Part shown: in pieces, positions 33,775 to 43,084 of the stretch
Position numbering within the stretch: position 1 is the first letter of the stretch
Layout: each line of letters opens with the position of its first letter
Assembly (NCBI RefSeq): GCF_000023945.1
Contig: NC_013158.1
Span: 1,364,001 to 1,428,000, forward strand
From: Halorhabdus utahensis DSM 12940
GTDB lineage: Archaea > Halobacteriota > Halobacteria > Halobacteriales > Haloarculaceae
Length of the DNA: 64,000 nt
Direction: 5' to 3'
The notes under the pieces: model-generated
Databases searched by the model: none
Seen by the model: the letters and a program-made list of their open reading frames with translations, nothing else
What the model was told of the DNA's origin: nothing
Made by a program: the position numbers and the translations under genes

Positions 33775-35001
33775 ATGCGCAGGCCCCCGTCTATCGTCAC
33801 GCTCCTCTCGACCCTCCTCGTCGTCGTGGCTATCTTCGGGGCCGGTTCCGCACTGGCCGCGACAGCCGGCGACGATCCGGGCACCCCCCACGCAGTGACG
33901 ACCGAGAACGATACCGTCGGACGGCTCACCGTCCCGGACGGGGCGGCGACCGGCGAGTCCGCCACAGCAGATCTGTCGAGCGCGCTGTCCGGCCAACAGG
34001 AACGGCTGCAATCGACCCTCCAAACAGGACAGTTCAGGAGCGCCTTCGAGTCCGCCCGGAACGAGTCCGCAAAGTCCGCAGTCATCGACGCGACGCTCGA
34101 TCGCCTCGAAGCGCGAGCAATGACGCTACGAGATCAACGCCAGACTGCAATCCAGTCTTTCACCCGGGACGAGATGACCAGTTCCGAACTGTTCCGTGAG
34201 CTTGCCCGGATTCGGATCGCGTCCGAGGAGATCAACCAACAGGTCGCTGTCCTCGAAACAGTCGTTCAGGAGTCCTCGGTGGTCTCACTCTCCGACGACG
34301 CCACGGCAACCCTAGCCGCCATCGATGGCGAAGTTATCACGTTGCAGGGGCCGATCACAGCGCGACTCACAGCAAGTCTCCGAGGGATCGCACCCCCACG
34401 ATCGATCGGCGTCATCAGTAGCGAGTCGGGTGCCGTCCTCACGGCAATCGACGGCGGAACGTTCCTGCGTGAGGCGACGCTCTGGAGCGAGCGTCTCGAT
34501 TCCGGAGCCAACCAGTTCGAGCAGGGAGACACGGCCCCACTTTCGAGAGCTTACCAGCAGGTCCAGGGCGCGTATCCGTGGGCCGTCGAGAACCTGGTCT
34601 CGGGGCTGAGTGTCACCGGCTTCGGCGAGTCGACGGTCTACGCCGTCGAACTCACCCACAGCCACGGCGACCTCCAGACGTATCTCGACGGCCGGACGAC
34701 GAACGTCTTCTATGAGGTTCAACAGCTGCAGTTATCGAGTCTGCCCACGGGGACAGTCGCGGCGAACACGACCGACGGAGTCCTGCTGGAAGTGAATGCG
34801 ACCGCAGTCGGACCCAGCGCGGTCACGGTACGGAACGCAACGACCGGCAAGCGAGTGATCGCCGAGATCACCGTCGAGACCGCGACACGGAACCGATCGA
34901 CGATCGGAAGTCGGCTCTGGCTCCTCGAAACGGACGAAACACGGACTATCACGGCTCGTCGCCCTGATGGAACGACGGTGGCAGTCACAGTCGGTTCGTG
35001 A
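33775..35001 (+). CDS. Secreted/membrane-attached haloarchaeal protein (DUF7096-like)
   Basis: A 408-residue protein with a Sec-type signal (MRRPPSIVTLLSTLLVVVAI...ALAATA), a helical N-terminal half containing Gln/Arg/Glu-rich coiled-coil-like stretches and a beta-rich C-terminal half ending with TVAVTVGS. There is no C-terminal anchor. It resembles proteins named DUF7096 in haloarchaea (from memory). The start at 33775 is preferred; an ATG at 33739 has GGAGGT only two bases upstream and would give a poor signal peptide. It is divergent from the membrane winged-helix gene, the classic place for its target. Confidence 0.75.
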   Translation: MRRPPSIVTLLSTLLVVVAIFGAGSALAATAGDDPGTPHAVTTENDTVGRLTVPDGAATGESATADLSSALSGQQERLQSTLQTGQFRSAFESARNESAKSAVIDATLDRLEARAMTLRDQRQTAIQSFTRDEMTSSELFRELARIRIASEEINQQVAVLETVVQESSVVSLSDDATATLAAIDGEVITLQGPITARLTASLRGIAPPRSIGVISSESGAVLTAIDGGTFLREATLWSERLDSGANQFEQGDTAPLSRAYQQVQGAYPWAVENLVSGLSVTGFGESTVYAVELTHSHGDLQTYLDGRTTNVFYEVQQLQLSSLPTGTVAANTTDGVLLEVNATAVGPSAVTVRNATTGKRVIAEITVETATRNRSTIGSRLWLLETDETRTITARRPDGTTVAVTVGS

Positions 35002-35062
35002 GTGACTCCGCCTGTCCTGCGGGTCGCAGGTTTATATACGATCCCGCGACCAGCCCATCGCG

Positions 35063-35527
35063 ATGGCTGACCGTGCCGTCTCCCCCGTCGTCGGCGTCAT
35101 CCTGATGGTGGCCCTGACCGTGCTGTTCGGGGCGACCGTCGGGACCATGGTACTCGGGACGGCCACGCCCGACCGCGGGACGACAGTTCGACTCTCGGCG
35201 AATGCCGACGCGGCGGGGAACACGATCGCACTCACGCACGAGGGCGGTGACCCGATCGACGTCTCGACGATCGACGTGGCGATCACCGTCGACGGAACGC
35301 CTCTCGACGACCAGCCGCCGGTCCCGTTCTTCGCGGCGACGGGGTTCGTGAGCGGCCCGACCGGCCCGTTCAACAGCAGGTCGACGGGCGAGTGGACTGC
35401 CGGCGAGACCGCGACCCTCGAACTCGCCACGACGAACGACCCACTACTCACAGAAGACGTGCGCGTGACGGTCACCGTCTCAGAGGCGGACACCGTACTC
35501 GCCAGACTCGAAACGACCGCAGCGTAG
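35063..35527 (+). CDS. Type IV pilin-like protein
   Basis: A 154-residue haloarchaeal pilin. The N-terminus MADRAVSPVVGVILMVALTV is the standard archaeal prepilin: a short charged leader and then the hydrophobic helix. PibD-type cleavage is expected after the Arg, giving AVSPVVG. The globular part is beta-rich and Thr-rich, fitting an adhesive or structural minor pilin. It is not part of an archaellum operon. A TATA-like TTTATATACG lies at about 35031-35040, ~27 bases before the ATG. Confidence 0.85.
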   Translation: MADRAVSPVVGVILMVALTVLFGATVGTMVLGTATPDRGTTVRLSANADAAGNTIALTHEGGDPIDVSTIDVAITVDGTPLDDQPPVPFFAATGFVSGPTGPFNSRSTGEWTAGETATLELATTNDPLLTEDVRVTVTVSEADTVLARLETTAA

Positions 35528-35539
35528 CCGGTGAGTCGA

Positions 35540-36157
35540 TCAGGCCGGGACGCGCGCGACAGTCGTGATCGCGATCTCCGGATTGTAGCCCGGCCCCATG
35601 GTGACGTGTTCGACATCGTCGAAGCCAGCCTCGGCGAACATCCGGTCGGCGTCCTCGGCGTCGTAAAACAGCATGATCGCGTCCGCGAGTTTCTGGAAGA
35701 TTGACGACCGCGGGTAGTTCGGGCCGACGACGAGCACCTGCCCGCCGGGTCGGGCGACGCGGCGACACTCCCGGAGTGCACTGACAGGGTTGGGCCAATA
35801 TTCGATCGACCCCGATGACCAGACCACGTCGAAAGAATCGTCCGCGAACGGCAGGCGTTCGGCATCACCGAAACAGAACTGGACGGGATCGTCACCGAGT
35901 TTCGTCGTGGCTTTCTCGAGCTGGTGGGGACTCTGATCGAGCCCGTAGACGTCGTCGGTGTGTTCGAGAATGCCTTCGGTCCCGAACCCGGTTCCACACC
36001 CGACGTCGAGGACGCGATCGTCGGCGTCGATGTCGAGGAGGTCCAGTGCCTCGGTGCGCATCCGTTCGTTCCAGATGAAGGGGTTTACGCGGTCGTAGAC
36101 CCGCGAGAGGTACTTATAAAACAGCCGTGCCCGCGACTTGTCTTCGAGGATGCCCAT
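35540..36157 (-). CDS. SAM-dependent methyltransferase, MPBQ/MSBQ methyltransferase-like
   Basis: A 205-residue class I methyltransferase. SAM motif I is VLDVGCGTGFGTEGI and the acidic loop is YGLDQS; post-I FGDAERLPFADDSFDVVWSSGSIEYWPNP resembles plant and cyanobacterial MPBQ/MSBQ methyltransferases of quinone biosynthesis (the WPNP segment is typical). A quinone methylation role for menaquinone or a related compound is inferred. It is divergent from the ATP synthase operon, consistent with an energy-metabolism role. Confidence 0.83.
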   Translation of the reverse strand: MGILEDKSRARLFYKYLSRVYDRVNPFIWNERMRTEALDLLDIDADDRVLDVGCGTGFGTEGILEHTDDVYGLDQSPHQLEKATTKLGDDPVQFCFGDAERLPFADDSFDVVWSSGSIEYWPNPVSALRECRRVARPGGQVLVVGPNYPRSSIFQKLADAIMLFYDAEDADRMFAEAGFDDVEHVTMGPGYNPEIAITTVARVPA

Positions 36158-36238
36158 CGTGGGCGTATTGGACCTTCGTCGGCATAACTCCCCGGATCAG
36201 GCAGGGGTTGCCGCGAGCGCGTGAGTACTTCGCAACGC

Positions 36239-36247
36239 CCATATAGG
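36239..36247 (+). promoter_or_regulatory. TATA box of atpHI
   Basis: CCATATAGG lies 26-34 bases before the atpH ATG at 36273, fitting a leaderless start. It drives the first ATP synthase transcript. Confidence 0.5.
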
Positions 36248-36272
36248 CGGTGTCGCAAATCACGATTGACAA

Positions 36273-36605
36273 ATGCCCAGGCCCGAGGTTCTCGACCGCA
36301 TCAAGGAGGCCGAGCGGGAAGCTGACGAAATCGTCGCCGAGGCCGAAGAGGAGCGTGAACAGCGCCTCGAGGAGGCGCGCGAACGGGCCGAGGAGATCCG
36401 TGAGCAGGCCCACACAGACGCAGACGAGTTAGCAGAGGAGCGACTCGCAGACGCGCGCGAGGAGATCGATGCCGAACGCGAGGCGATCCTCGAGGACGGA
36501 ACCGAACAACGGGAGCGACTCGAATCCCAGGCCGAGGACCGCGTCGACGACGTCGTCGACGACGTCCTCGAGGCCTTCGCGGAGGAGGTACATGCTCAGA
36601 CCTGA
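36273..36605 (+). CDS. atpH: A-type ATP synthase subunit H
   Basis: A 110-residue, highly charged coiled-coil protein (heptads across residues 5-105, rich in Glu/Arg) forming, with subunit E, the peripheral stalk of the archaeal ATP synthase. It is the first gene of the operon, as in other haloarchaea. Its end overlaps the atpI start by 14 bases. The gene is recognised from its position and composition together. Confidence 0.85.
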   Translation: MPRPEVLDRIKEAEREADEIVAEAEEEREQRLEEARERAEEIREQAHTDADELAEERLADAREEIDAEREAILEDGTEQRERLESQAEDRVDDVVDDVLEAFAEEVHAQT

Positions 36606-38772
36606 GCGGATGAGCCGGGTCTCGGTCGCCGGCGCAAAGCGCGTGATGACCGACGTCATCGAGACCGTCCACGACCTCGATGTCCTCCACATCACGGAGT
36701 ACGACGGTTCCTTCGAGGGGTTCGACCCTGGCGACCCGACCGACGGGGCCGACGACGCCTCGGACAAGCTCGTGACGGTCCGGGCGCTCGAATCGACGCT
36801 CGGGGTCGAACCCGAGGACGCCGGCCCGACCCGGCTGGTGACCGACGAAGCCCTCGAATCGGACCTCGAGGAGATCCGCCAGGAAGTCAACGAACTCGAC
36901 GACCGGCGCGACGCGCTCCGAAACGACATCCGGGACGTCGCGGAGGACATCGAGCGAATGGAGTTCTTCGTCGACCTCGGCATCGACCTGGATCTGCTCG
37001 CCGGGTACGACTCGCTGTCGGTCGCCGTCGGCAACGGGGATCCGGACAGTGTCGAAGCGGCGCTCGAATCGGCCGACGCCTTCGACGCCACCGAGGTGTT
37101 CGGCGAGGGCACGACGCTCGCGGCGTTCGCCTATCCGGCCGACGACGAGGCGCTCGAAGACGCACTCGTCGGGACCGACTTCGCGGCCGTCGAGGTTCCC
37201 GACGGCGACGGGGATCCCGAGACGTATCTCAGCGAACTACGACATCGCCGCCAGCAACTCAACTCGCGGCTCTCGACGGTCGAAAACGAGTTCGAGGAAC
37301 TCAAACTCGACGTGGGCGGGTTCCTGCTGGCGGCCGAGGAGAAACTCACCGTCGAGGTCCAAAAGCGGGAAGCGCCGCTGACGTTCGCGACGACGGACAA
37401 CGCCTTCGTCGCCGAGGGCTGGATCCCGACAGAGGACGTCGACCGCTTCGAGTCGGAACTCCGGTCGGCTGTCGGCGATCATCTCGAGATCGACGAGCTC
37501 GAGCGCGCCGACTACGATGACGAGGGCCATCCCACCGAGCGAGAGCCGGTCGAGGGCGCTGGTGGGCAAGAGGCGGACGAGTCGGCCGAGGAGGTCGCCG
37601 CGGACGGCGGCCAGACTGTCGGCCCGCTCACGATGAGCGAGGGACACCCGCCCGTCGTCCAGGACAATCCCGGCGGGATCAAGCCCTTCGAGTCGCTGGT
37701 CGAGGTCATCAACCGGCCGAAGTACAGCGAGCTCGACCCGACGCTCGCGCTGTTTCTCTCGTTCCCACTGTTCTTCGGGTTCATGATCGGCGACCTCGGG
37801 TACGGAGTCCTGTACTTCATCGCGGGGTATGGCATCTGGAGCCGACTGGACAATCCGACACTGAAGAGTCTCGGTGGCGTCGGCATGTGGGCCGGCGGCT
37901 TCACTGCCGTCTTTGGCGTGCTGTACGGCGAGATCTTCGGGCTCCACCAGCTCGGCGAGATCGTCTGGAACGGCCACCCGCCGATCCACAAGGGCCTCCA
38001 GCCCCACTACGTCGCCTTCGCCCAGGCGTGGCTGGTGGCGAGTCTCGTCGCCGGCGTACTCCACCTGATCGTCGGCCGGGTCATCGACTTCGCGAACAAT
38101 CTCCACCACGGGCTGTGGGAGGCCTTCGCCGAGAGCGGCTCCTGGATCATGCTCACCGCCGGGCTCTGGCTGTGGGTGTTCAGCACGCAGGCCAGTGGCC
38201 CCAAGCCCGACTTCATGTTCAGTGCCTTCGGCAGCGGCGAGGCGGCGGCCATCCCGCTCGGGTTCACCGGGTTCTCGCCGACCGTCGGGACGGTCGGACT
38301 GGTGTTGGCTGTCGTCGGGTTCGCGCTGGCGATCTACGCCGAGGGCGGGATCGCCCTGGTCGAGAGCATCACGCAGGCGTTCGGTCACGTGGTGTCCTAC
38401 ACCCGGCTGGCGGCCGTCCTGCTGGCGAAAGCCGGCATGGCGCTGGTCGTCAACCTGCTGGTGTTCGGTGCGACGCTGCACAACGGTGAGTTTCACTTCA
38501 TCTTCTTCATGGAGGGCGCGCCCAATCCCGACTACGTCGTCTTCGCGGGTCTGGTCAACGGGAGCGAGCCCGTGATGATCGCGCTTGGCTGGATCGCCGG
38601 CATCGTCGTCCTGGTGGCCGGCCACCTGGTCGTGCTGGTGCTCGGCGTCTCCTCGGCCGGCCTCCAGGCCGTCCGTCTCGAATACGTGGAGTTCTTCGGG
38701 AAGTTCTACGAGGGCGGCGGGACGGCGTATCGGCCGTTCGGGCACGAGCGCGAGTACACGGCTGCGGATTGA
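36592..38772 (+). CDS. atpI: A-type ATP synthase subunit I (a-subunit)
   Basis: A 726-residue protein equivalent to the V-ATPase a-subunit. The cytoplasmic N-terminal domain (~1-400, with coiled coils and an acidic insert around 310-360) is followed by ~7 transmembrane helices. The functional arginine is in the late membrane part, SYTRLAAVLLAKAGMALVVN, a typical motif facing the rotor ring. It conducts protons across the membrane. ATG at 36592 lies inside atpH; an upstream in-frame start is not needed. Confidence 0.93.
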   Translation: MLRPERMSRVSVAGAKRVMTDVIETVHDLDVLHITEYDGSFEGFDPGDPTDGADDASDKLVTVRALESTLGVEPEDAGPTRLVTDEALESDLEEIRQEVNELDDRRDALRNDIRDVAEDIERMEFFVDLGIDLDLLAGYDSLSVAVGNGDPDSVEAALESADAFDATEVFGEGTTLAAFAYPADDEALEDALVGTDFAAVEVPDGDGDPETYLSELRHRRQQLNSRLSTVENEFEELKLDVGGFLLAAEEKLTVEVQKREAPLTFATTDNAFVAEGWIPTEDVDRFESELRSAVGDHLEIDELERADYDDEGHPTEREPVEGAGGQEADESAEEVAADGGQTVGPLTMSEGHPPVVQDNPGGIKPFESLVEVINRPKYSELDPTLALFLSFPLFFGFMIGDLGYGVLYFIAGYGIWSRLDNPTLKSLGGVGMWAGGFTAVFGVLYGEIFGLHQLGEIVWNGHPPIHKGLQPHYVAFAQAWLVASLVAGVLHLIVGRVIDFANNLHHGLWEAFAESGSWIMLTAGLWLWVFSTQASGPKPDFMFSAFGSGEAAAIPLGFTGFSPTVGTVGLVLAVVGFALAIYAEGGIALVESITQAFGHVVSYTRLAAVLLAKAGMALVVNLLVFGATLHNGEFHFIFFMEGAPNPDYVVFAGLVNGSEPVMIALGWIAGIVVLVAGHLVVLVLGVSSAGLQAVRLEYVEFFGKFYEGGGTAYRPFGHEREYTAAD

Positions 38773-39078
38773 GCGAGCCGCGGAGGCGTTCGGCTGGGGA
38801 GTGGGCCACCCGCGGAAGGTTGTGATTTTTGCCGCGAACCTTCGTTCGCGTCTAACCCCCATCAGCCGGCCGAATTCGACCACCCGAGTGTCTGGCCACT
38901 CGACTGCTTTGAGAAGCTTTATGATGGTTGTGATCTGAATCCCAGATGCTCGAAAACCAATGTTCCTGAACCGAACAGGAGCTATTCGCAAACCCATGAG
39001 TGAAACACTACTGTCGACCGACGGTGACACCGTATCGCGTTCCGAACTAGCTGGCCGGTTCACGGAGGGGTACTGAAC
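38773..39078 (+). promoter_or_regulatory. Internal promoter and leader of atpK operon
   Basis: This 306-base gap holds GAAGGTT/AACCTTC arms near 38814-38842 (possible atpI terminator), a TATA-like GCTTTATGATG at 38916-38926 and a ~130-base leader. Within the leader are a 7-codon reading frame (ATG 38946, peptide MLENQCS) at about the expected transcription start and a 38-codon frame (38960-39076) ending two bases before atpK. GGAGGGG at 39064-39070 is a good Shine-Dalgarno site for atpK. Confidence 0.5.
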
Positions 39079-39285
39079 ATGGTCGTTCTCGAACCGCTTT
39101 CGGCTGCGGCACTTGGCGTCGGCTTTGCGGCACTCGCAGCGGGGTATGCCGAGCGAGGCATCGGATCGGCGGCCGTCGGCGCGCTCGCCGAGGACGACAG
39201 TCTGTTCGGACAGGTGCTGATCCTGACCGTCCTCCCGGAGACGCTCGTCATCCTGGCACTGGTCGTCGTGTTCCTGACGCTGTAA
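39079..39285 (+). CDS. atpK: A-type ATP synthase subunit K (proteolipid)
   Basis: A 68-residue two-helix c-type ring subunit. Helix 1 (~6-24) and helix 2 (~45-66) are joined by a polar loop (AEDDSLFGQ). The ion-binding glutamate lies in helix 2, LTVLPETLVILALVVVF. Rotation of the ring driven by ion entry via subunit I turns the central stalk. Protons are the likely ion in haloarchaea. A strong Shine-Dalgarno site precedes it, unusual in a mostly leaderless genome but useful for producing many ring copies. Confidence 0.93.
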   Translation: MVVLEPLSAAALGVGFAALAAGYAERGIGSAAVGALAEDDSLFGQVLILTVLPETLVILALVVVFLTL

Positions 39286-39303
39286 TCGGGGTTCTCGATA
39301 TTC

Positions 39304-39927
39304 ATGAGCCTCGAAACGGTCGTCGAAGACATCCGGGAGCAAGCCCGTTCGCGTGCGAGAGAGATCACGGAGGCCGCTGACGAGCAAGCCGAATCGATCG
39401 TCAGCGAGGCCGAGGACGACGCCGAGTCGATCGTCGCCGACCGTGAGCGCGAGATCGAACGCCAGATCGCCCAGGAGCGCGAGCGCCGGCTCTCCAGTGC
39501 CAAACTCGAAGCCAAACAGGAGCGGCTCAACGCACGCCGGGAAGTCCTCGAAACGGTTCGCGACCAGGTCGAAGACGGGCTCGCAACCCTCGAGGGGGAC
39601 CGACGCGAGACGTTGACCCGCGAGCTCCTCGAGGACGCGCTCGAAGAGTTCGAGGGGAGCGAGGTGCGCGTCTTCGGACGGTCCGAGGACGCCGAGTTGC
39701 TCGAATCGATCCTCGCGGACTACGACGCGTCCCTGGCAGGCGACGTGGACTGTCTCGGCGGCGTGGTCGTCGAGAGTGACCAGTCCAGGGTCAGGGTGAA
39801 CAACACGTTCGACTCGGTACTCGAGGACGTCTGGGAGGATCAGATCAAGGCGATCAGCGATCGCCTCTTCGAAGACACCGACGTCGACGGCGACCTCGCC
39901 GCCGACGCCGAGACAACCGAGCAATGA
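39304..39927 (+). CDS. atpE: A-type ATP synthase subunit E
   Basis: A 207-residue peripheral stalk subunit: a long N-terminal coiled coil (~5-100, EDDAESIVADREREIERQIAQERERR) and a C-terminal alpha/beta domain ending in DTDVDGD. It pairs with subunit H to hold the A3B3 head. It follows atpK by 18 bases and overlaps atpC. Confidence 0.92.
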   Translation: MSLETVVEDIREQARSRAREITEAADEQAESIVSEAEDDAESIVADREREIERQIAQERERRLSSAKLEAKQERLNARREVLETVRDQVEDGLATLEGDRRETLTRELLEDALEEFEGSEVRVFGRSEDAELLESILADYDASLAGDVDCLGGVVVESDQSRVRVNNTFDSVLEDVWEDQIKAISDRLFEDTDVDGDLAADAETTEQ

Positions 39928-40997
39928 GTCCCATGAGAAACCCCAGCGGAGCGAAAAGCAACTACGAGTACGTGGTCGCTCGGGTTCGCTCCCGGCGAGC
40001 CTCGCTGTTCGACGAGGACGATTACCGCAAGCTCGTCCGGATGGGGACCGGGGAGATCGCCCGGTTCATGGAGGAAAGCGAGTACGAACGCGAGATGAAC
40101 GCCCTGGGCTCGCGCCACTCCGGGGTCGACCTCATCGAGTACGCGTTGACCCGGAACATGGCGAAGCACTTCGAGGACCTGCTGTCGTGGTCGGAGGGGC
40201 AACTCTACGATTACGTCGCCAGGTACCTCCGGAAGTTCGACGCCTGGAACGTCAAGACGGCGCTTCGGGGGATCTACTCCGAGGCGGACGCCGAGGCCAT
40301 CGAGGCCGACTTCATCCGGGCGGGCGAACTCACCGAGGAGGATCTCGATCAGCTGGCGACGGCGGAGTCGATCGAGGGCGTCATCGAACGACTGGAAGGG
40401 ACGATCTTCCAGGAGCCCCTCGAGGATGCATTCGAGGAGTTCGAGGGGACGGGACTGCTGGTTCCCCTGGAGAACGCCGTCGACCGGACGTTCTACGAGG
40501 CGCTGCTCGCCGGACTTCCGGACACCGCAGAGACGGGCAGTGCGATCGGCTACTATCTCGAGTTCCTCCGGGCCGAGATCGACTTCCGGAACCTCCGGAA
40601 CGCGTTGCGACTGGTCCGGACTGGCGCGGACATGGATCCCGCCGAGTACTACATCGAGGGTGGCCAACTCTTCGATGCGGCGGAGGTTCGCCAGCTCGTC
40701 GAGAACGAGGAGCAGTTGCTCGATCACATTCGTGAGAGTCAGTACGGTAGCGAGCTGTCGTCGGCGCTCGATGCGCTGGATTCGGCGGAGGAGTTGATCG
40801 GCTTCGAGCACGCCATCGACGCGGCGTTGCTCGAATACGCCGACCGGCTGTCCTATCGGTATCCGGTGTCGATCACGGCGGTGCTTTCGTACGTCCTCGC
40901 GAAGGAACGTGAGATAGACAACATCCGGGCGATCGCCCGCGGCACCGAGAGTGGCCTCTCGCCCGAGGAGATCCAGCGGGAGCTGGTGATGCTATGA
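39924..40997 (+). CDS. atpC: A-type ATP synthase subunit C
   Basis: A 357-residue all-helical subunit (V-ATPase d homolog) that couples the central stalk to the membrane ring. Family features are the N-terminal YEYVVARVRSRRASLFDEDDYRKLVRM and repeated helical triads ending RYPVSITAVLSYVLAKEREIDNIRAIARG. It overlaps atpE by 4 bases (ATGA); an in-frame ATG at 39933 is an alternative. The final codons overlap atpF. Confidence 0.92.
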   Translation: MSPMRNPSGAKSNYEYVVARVRSRRASLFDEDDYRKLVRMGTGEIARFMEESEYEREMNALGSRHSGVDLIEYALTRNMAKHFEDLLSWSEGQLYDYVARYLRKFDAWNVKTALRGIYSEADAEAIEADFIRAGELTEEDLDQLATAESIEGVIERLEGTIFQEPLEDAFEEFEGTGLLVPLENAVDRTFYEALLAGLPDTAETGSAIGYYLEFLRAEIDFRNLRNALRLVRTGADMDPAEYYIEGGQLFDAAEVRQLVENEEQLLDHIRESQYGSELSSALDALDSAEELIGFEHAIDAALLEYADRLSYRYPVSITAVLSYVLAKEREIDNIRAIARGTESGLSPEEIQRELVML

Positions 40998-41317
40998 GCA
41001 AAGAGATCGCAGTCATCGGCAGTGCGGATTTCACGACCGGGTTCCAGCTGGCTGGCATCCGGACGTTCGCCACCATCTCCGAGGATCCCGAGACCGAGGA
41101 GGTCGACGAGGCGGTCACGACGATGCTCGAAGACGACGACGTCGGCATCGTCGTGATGCACGATCCGGACCTGGAACACCTCTCGCGGTCCGTCCGCGAG
41201 CGCGTCGAGACGAGTGTCGATCCGGTGTTGGTGACGCTCGGCGGCGGAGCCGGGAGTGGCGGATTGCGCGACCAGATCAAACGTGCGGTCGGTATCGACC
41301 TGATGGAGGAAGACTAA
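40994..41317 (+). CDS. atpF: A-type ATP synthase subunit F
   Basis: A 107-residue Rossmann-like central stalk subunit: IAVIGSADFTTGFQLAGIRTF at the N-terminus, VGIVVMHDPDLEHL in the middle and a C-terminal tail (RDQIKRAVGIDLMEED) that can extend along the rotor. It overlaps atpC by 4 bases and is followed by atpA after 3 bases. Confidence 0.93.
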   Translation: MSKEIAVIGSADFTTGFQLAGIRTFATISEDPETEEVDEAVTTMLEDDDVGIVVMHDPDLEHLSRSVRERVETSVDPVLVTLGGGAGSGGLRDQIKRAVGIDLMEED

Positions 41318-41320
41318 CGT

Positions 41321-43084
41321 ATGAGTCAAGCGACAACGTCCGACGTCCGTGAAGACGGCGTCATCGAGAGCGTGAGCGGTCCCGTCGTCACGGCGACGGG
41401 CCTGCAGGCCCGGATGAACGACGTGGTTCGCGTCGGTCGGGAGGGCCTGATGGGAGAGATCATCGAGATCGAAGGTGACCTGACGACGATCCAGGTGTAC
41501 GAGGAGACCTCCGGCGTCGCGCCGGGCGGCCCCGTCGAGAGTACGGGTGCGCCGCTATCGGTCGACCTCGGCCCTGGACTGCTGGACAACATCTACGACG
41601 GCGTCCAGCGCCCCCTCGAAGGGCTCGAAGAGAAGATGAACTCGGCATTCCTCGACCGTGGGGTCGACGCCCCCGGGATCGACATCGAGAAGACCTGGGA
41701 GTTCACCCCCGAGGTCGAGGCAGGCGAGGAGGTCACCGCCGGCGACATCGTCGGGACCGTTCCAGAGACCGAGAGCATCGACCACAAGGTGATGGTGCCG
41801 CCCGACTACGACGGCGGCGAGGTCATCGACACCAAGAAAGGGAACTTCACCGTCGAGGAGACGGTCGTCGAACTCGATACCGGCGAGGAGATCCAGATGC
41901 GCCAGGAGTGGCCGGTCCGGCAGGCCCGGCCCGCCGGCGACAAGGAGACGCCGACCGATCCGCTGGTGACGGGCCAACGCATCCTCGACGGCCTCTTCCC
42001 CGTCGCGAAGGGCGGGACGGCCGCGATTCCGGGGCCCTTCGGCTCCGGGAAGACAGTCACCCAGCACCAGCTCGCCAAGTGGGCCGACGCGGACATCGTC
42101 GTCTACGTCGGGTGTGGCGAGCGTGGCAACGAGATGACCGAGGTCATCGAGGACTTCCCGGAGCTCGAGGACCCGGTGACCGGCAAGCCGCTGATGAGCC
42201 GGACGAGTCTGATCGCCAACACCTCGAACATGCCCGTCGCGGCGCGTGAATCGTCGGTGTACACCGGCATCACGATGGCCGAGTACTATCGGGACATGGG
42301 TTACGACGTCGCGCTGATGGCCGACTCCACCTCGCGGTGGGCCGAGGCCCTCCGGGAGATCTCCTCGCGGCTCGAGGAGATGCCCGGCGAGGAGGGGTAT
42401 CCCGCCTATCTCGGGGCTCGCCTCAGCGAGTTCTACGAGCGTGCGGGGTACTATCAGAACGCCAATGGCACCGAGGGATCGGTCACCGTGGTCGGTGCCG
42501 TCTCGCCGCCCGGCGGTGACTTCTCGGAGCCGGTCACCCAGAACACGTTGCGGATCGTCAAGACGTTCTGGGCGCTGGACGCCGACCTGGCCGATCGCCG
42601 GCACTTCCCGGCGATCAACTGGGACGAATCGTACTCGCTGTATCGCGATCAGCTCGACCCGTGGTTCGAGGCGGAGGTCGCCGACGACTGGGCCGAGATC
42701 CGCCAGTGGGTCATCGACGTTCTCGACGAGGAAAGTGACCTCCAGGAGATCGTCCAGCTGGTCGGGCAGGACGCGTTGCCGGCCGACCAGCAGCTCACCC
42801 TGGAGGTCGCCCGGTACATCCGGGAGTCATATCTCCAGCAAAACGCGCTCCACGACGTCGACACCTACTGTGAGCCCGAGAAGACCTACCGCATGATGGA
42901 GGCGATCCGGACGTTCAACGACGAGGCCTTCGACGCGCTGGACGCGGGCGTCCCGGTCGACGAGATCACGGACATCGACGCCGCGCCGCGGCTCAACCGG
43001 ATCGGGACGACCGAGGAGTACGACGAGTTCGTCGCCGAGCTCGAAGACGACATCGAATCCCAGCTCAGGGGGACCTACCAATGA
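41321..43084 (+). CDS. atpA: A-type ATP synthase catalytic subunit A
   Basis: A 587-residue catalytic subunit. The P-loop is [13 protein letters not shown] and the catalytic region continues [15 protein letters not shown], with [16 protein letters not shown] and [18 protein letters not shown] downstream. The non-homologous insert of A-subunits is present before the P-loop (~115-190). There is no intein (length is normal). The last codons overlap atpB by 4 bases. Confidence 0.97.
   Translation: MSQATTSDVREDGVIESVSGPVVTATGLQARMNDVVRVGREGLMGEIIEIEGDLTTIQVYEETSGVAPGGPVESTGAPLSVDLGPGLLDNIYDGVQRPLEGLEEKMNSAFLDRGVDAPGIDIEKTWEFTPEVEAGEEVTAGDIVGTVPETESIDHKVMVPPDYDGGEVIDTKKGNFTVEETVVELDTGEEIQMRQEWPVRQARPAGDKETPTDPLVTGQRILDGLFPVAKGGTAAIPGPFGSGKTVTQHQLAKWADADIVVYVGCGERGNEMTEVIEDFPELEDPVTGKPLMSRTSLIANTSNMPVAARESSVYTGITMAEYYRDMGYDVALMADSTSRWAEALREISSRLEEMPGEEGYPAYLGARLSEFYERAGYYQNANGTEGSVTVVGAVSPPGGDFSEPVTQNTLRIVKTFWALDADLADRRHFPAINWDESYSLYRDQLDPWFEAEVADDWAEIRQWVIDVLDEESDLQEIVQLVGQDALPADQQLTLEVARYIRESYLQQNALHDVDTYCEPEKTYRMMEAIRTFNDEAFDALDAGVPVDEITDIDAAPRLNRIGTTEEYDEFVAELEDDIESQLRGTYQ

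Noticed and set aside
37237-39924. An 895-codon open frame antisense to atpI, atpK and atpE
   Set aside because: It covers several well-recognised genes; long antisense frames are common in high-GC DNA and its product shows only reverse-frame composition without any domain.
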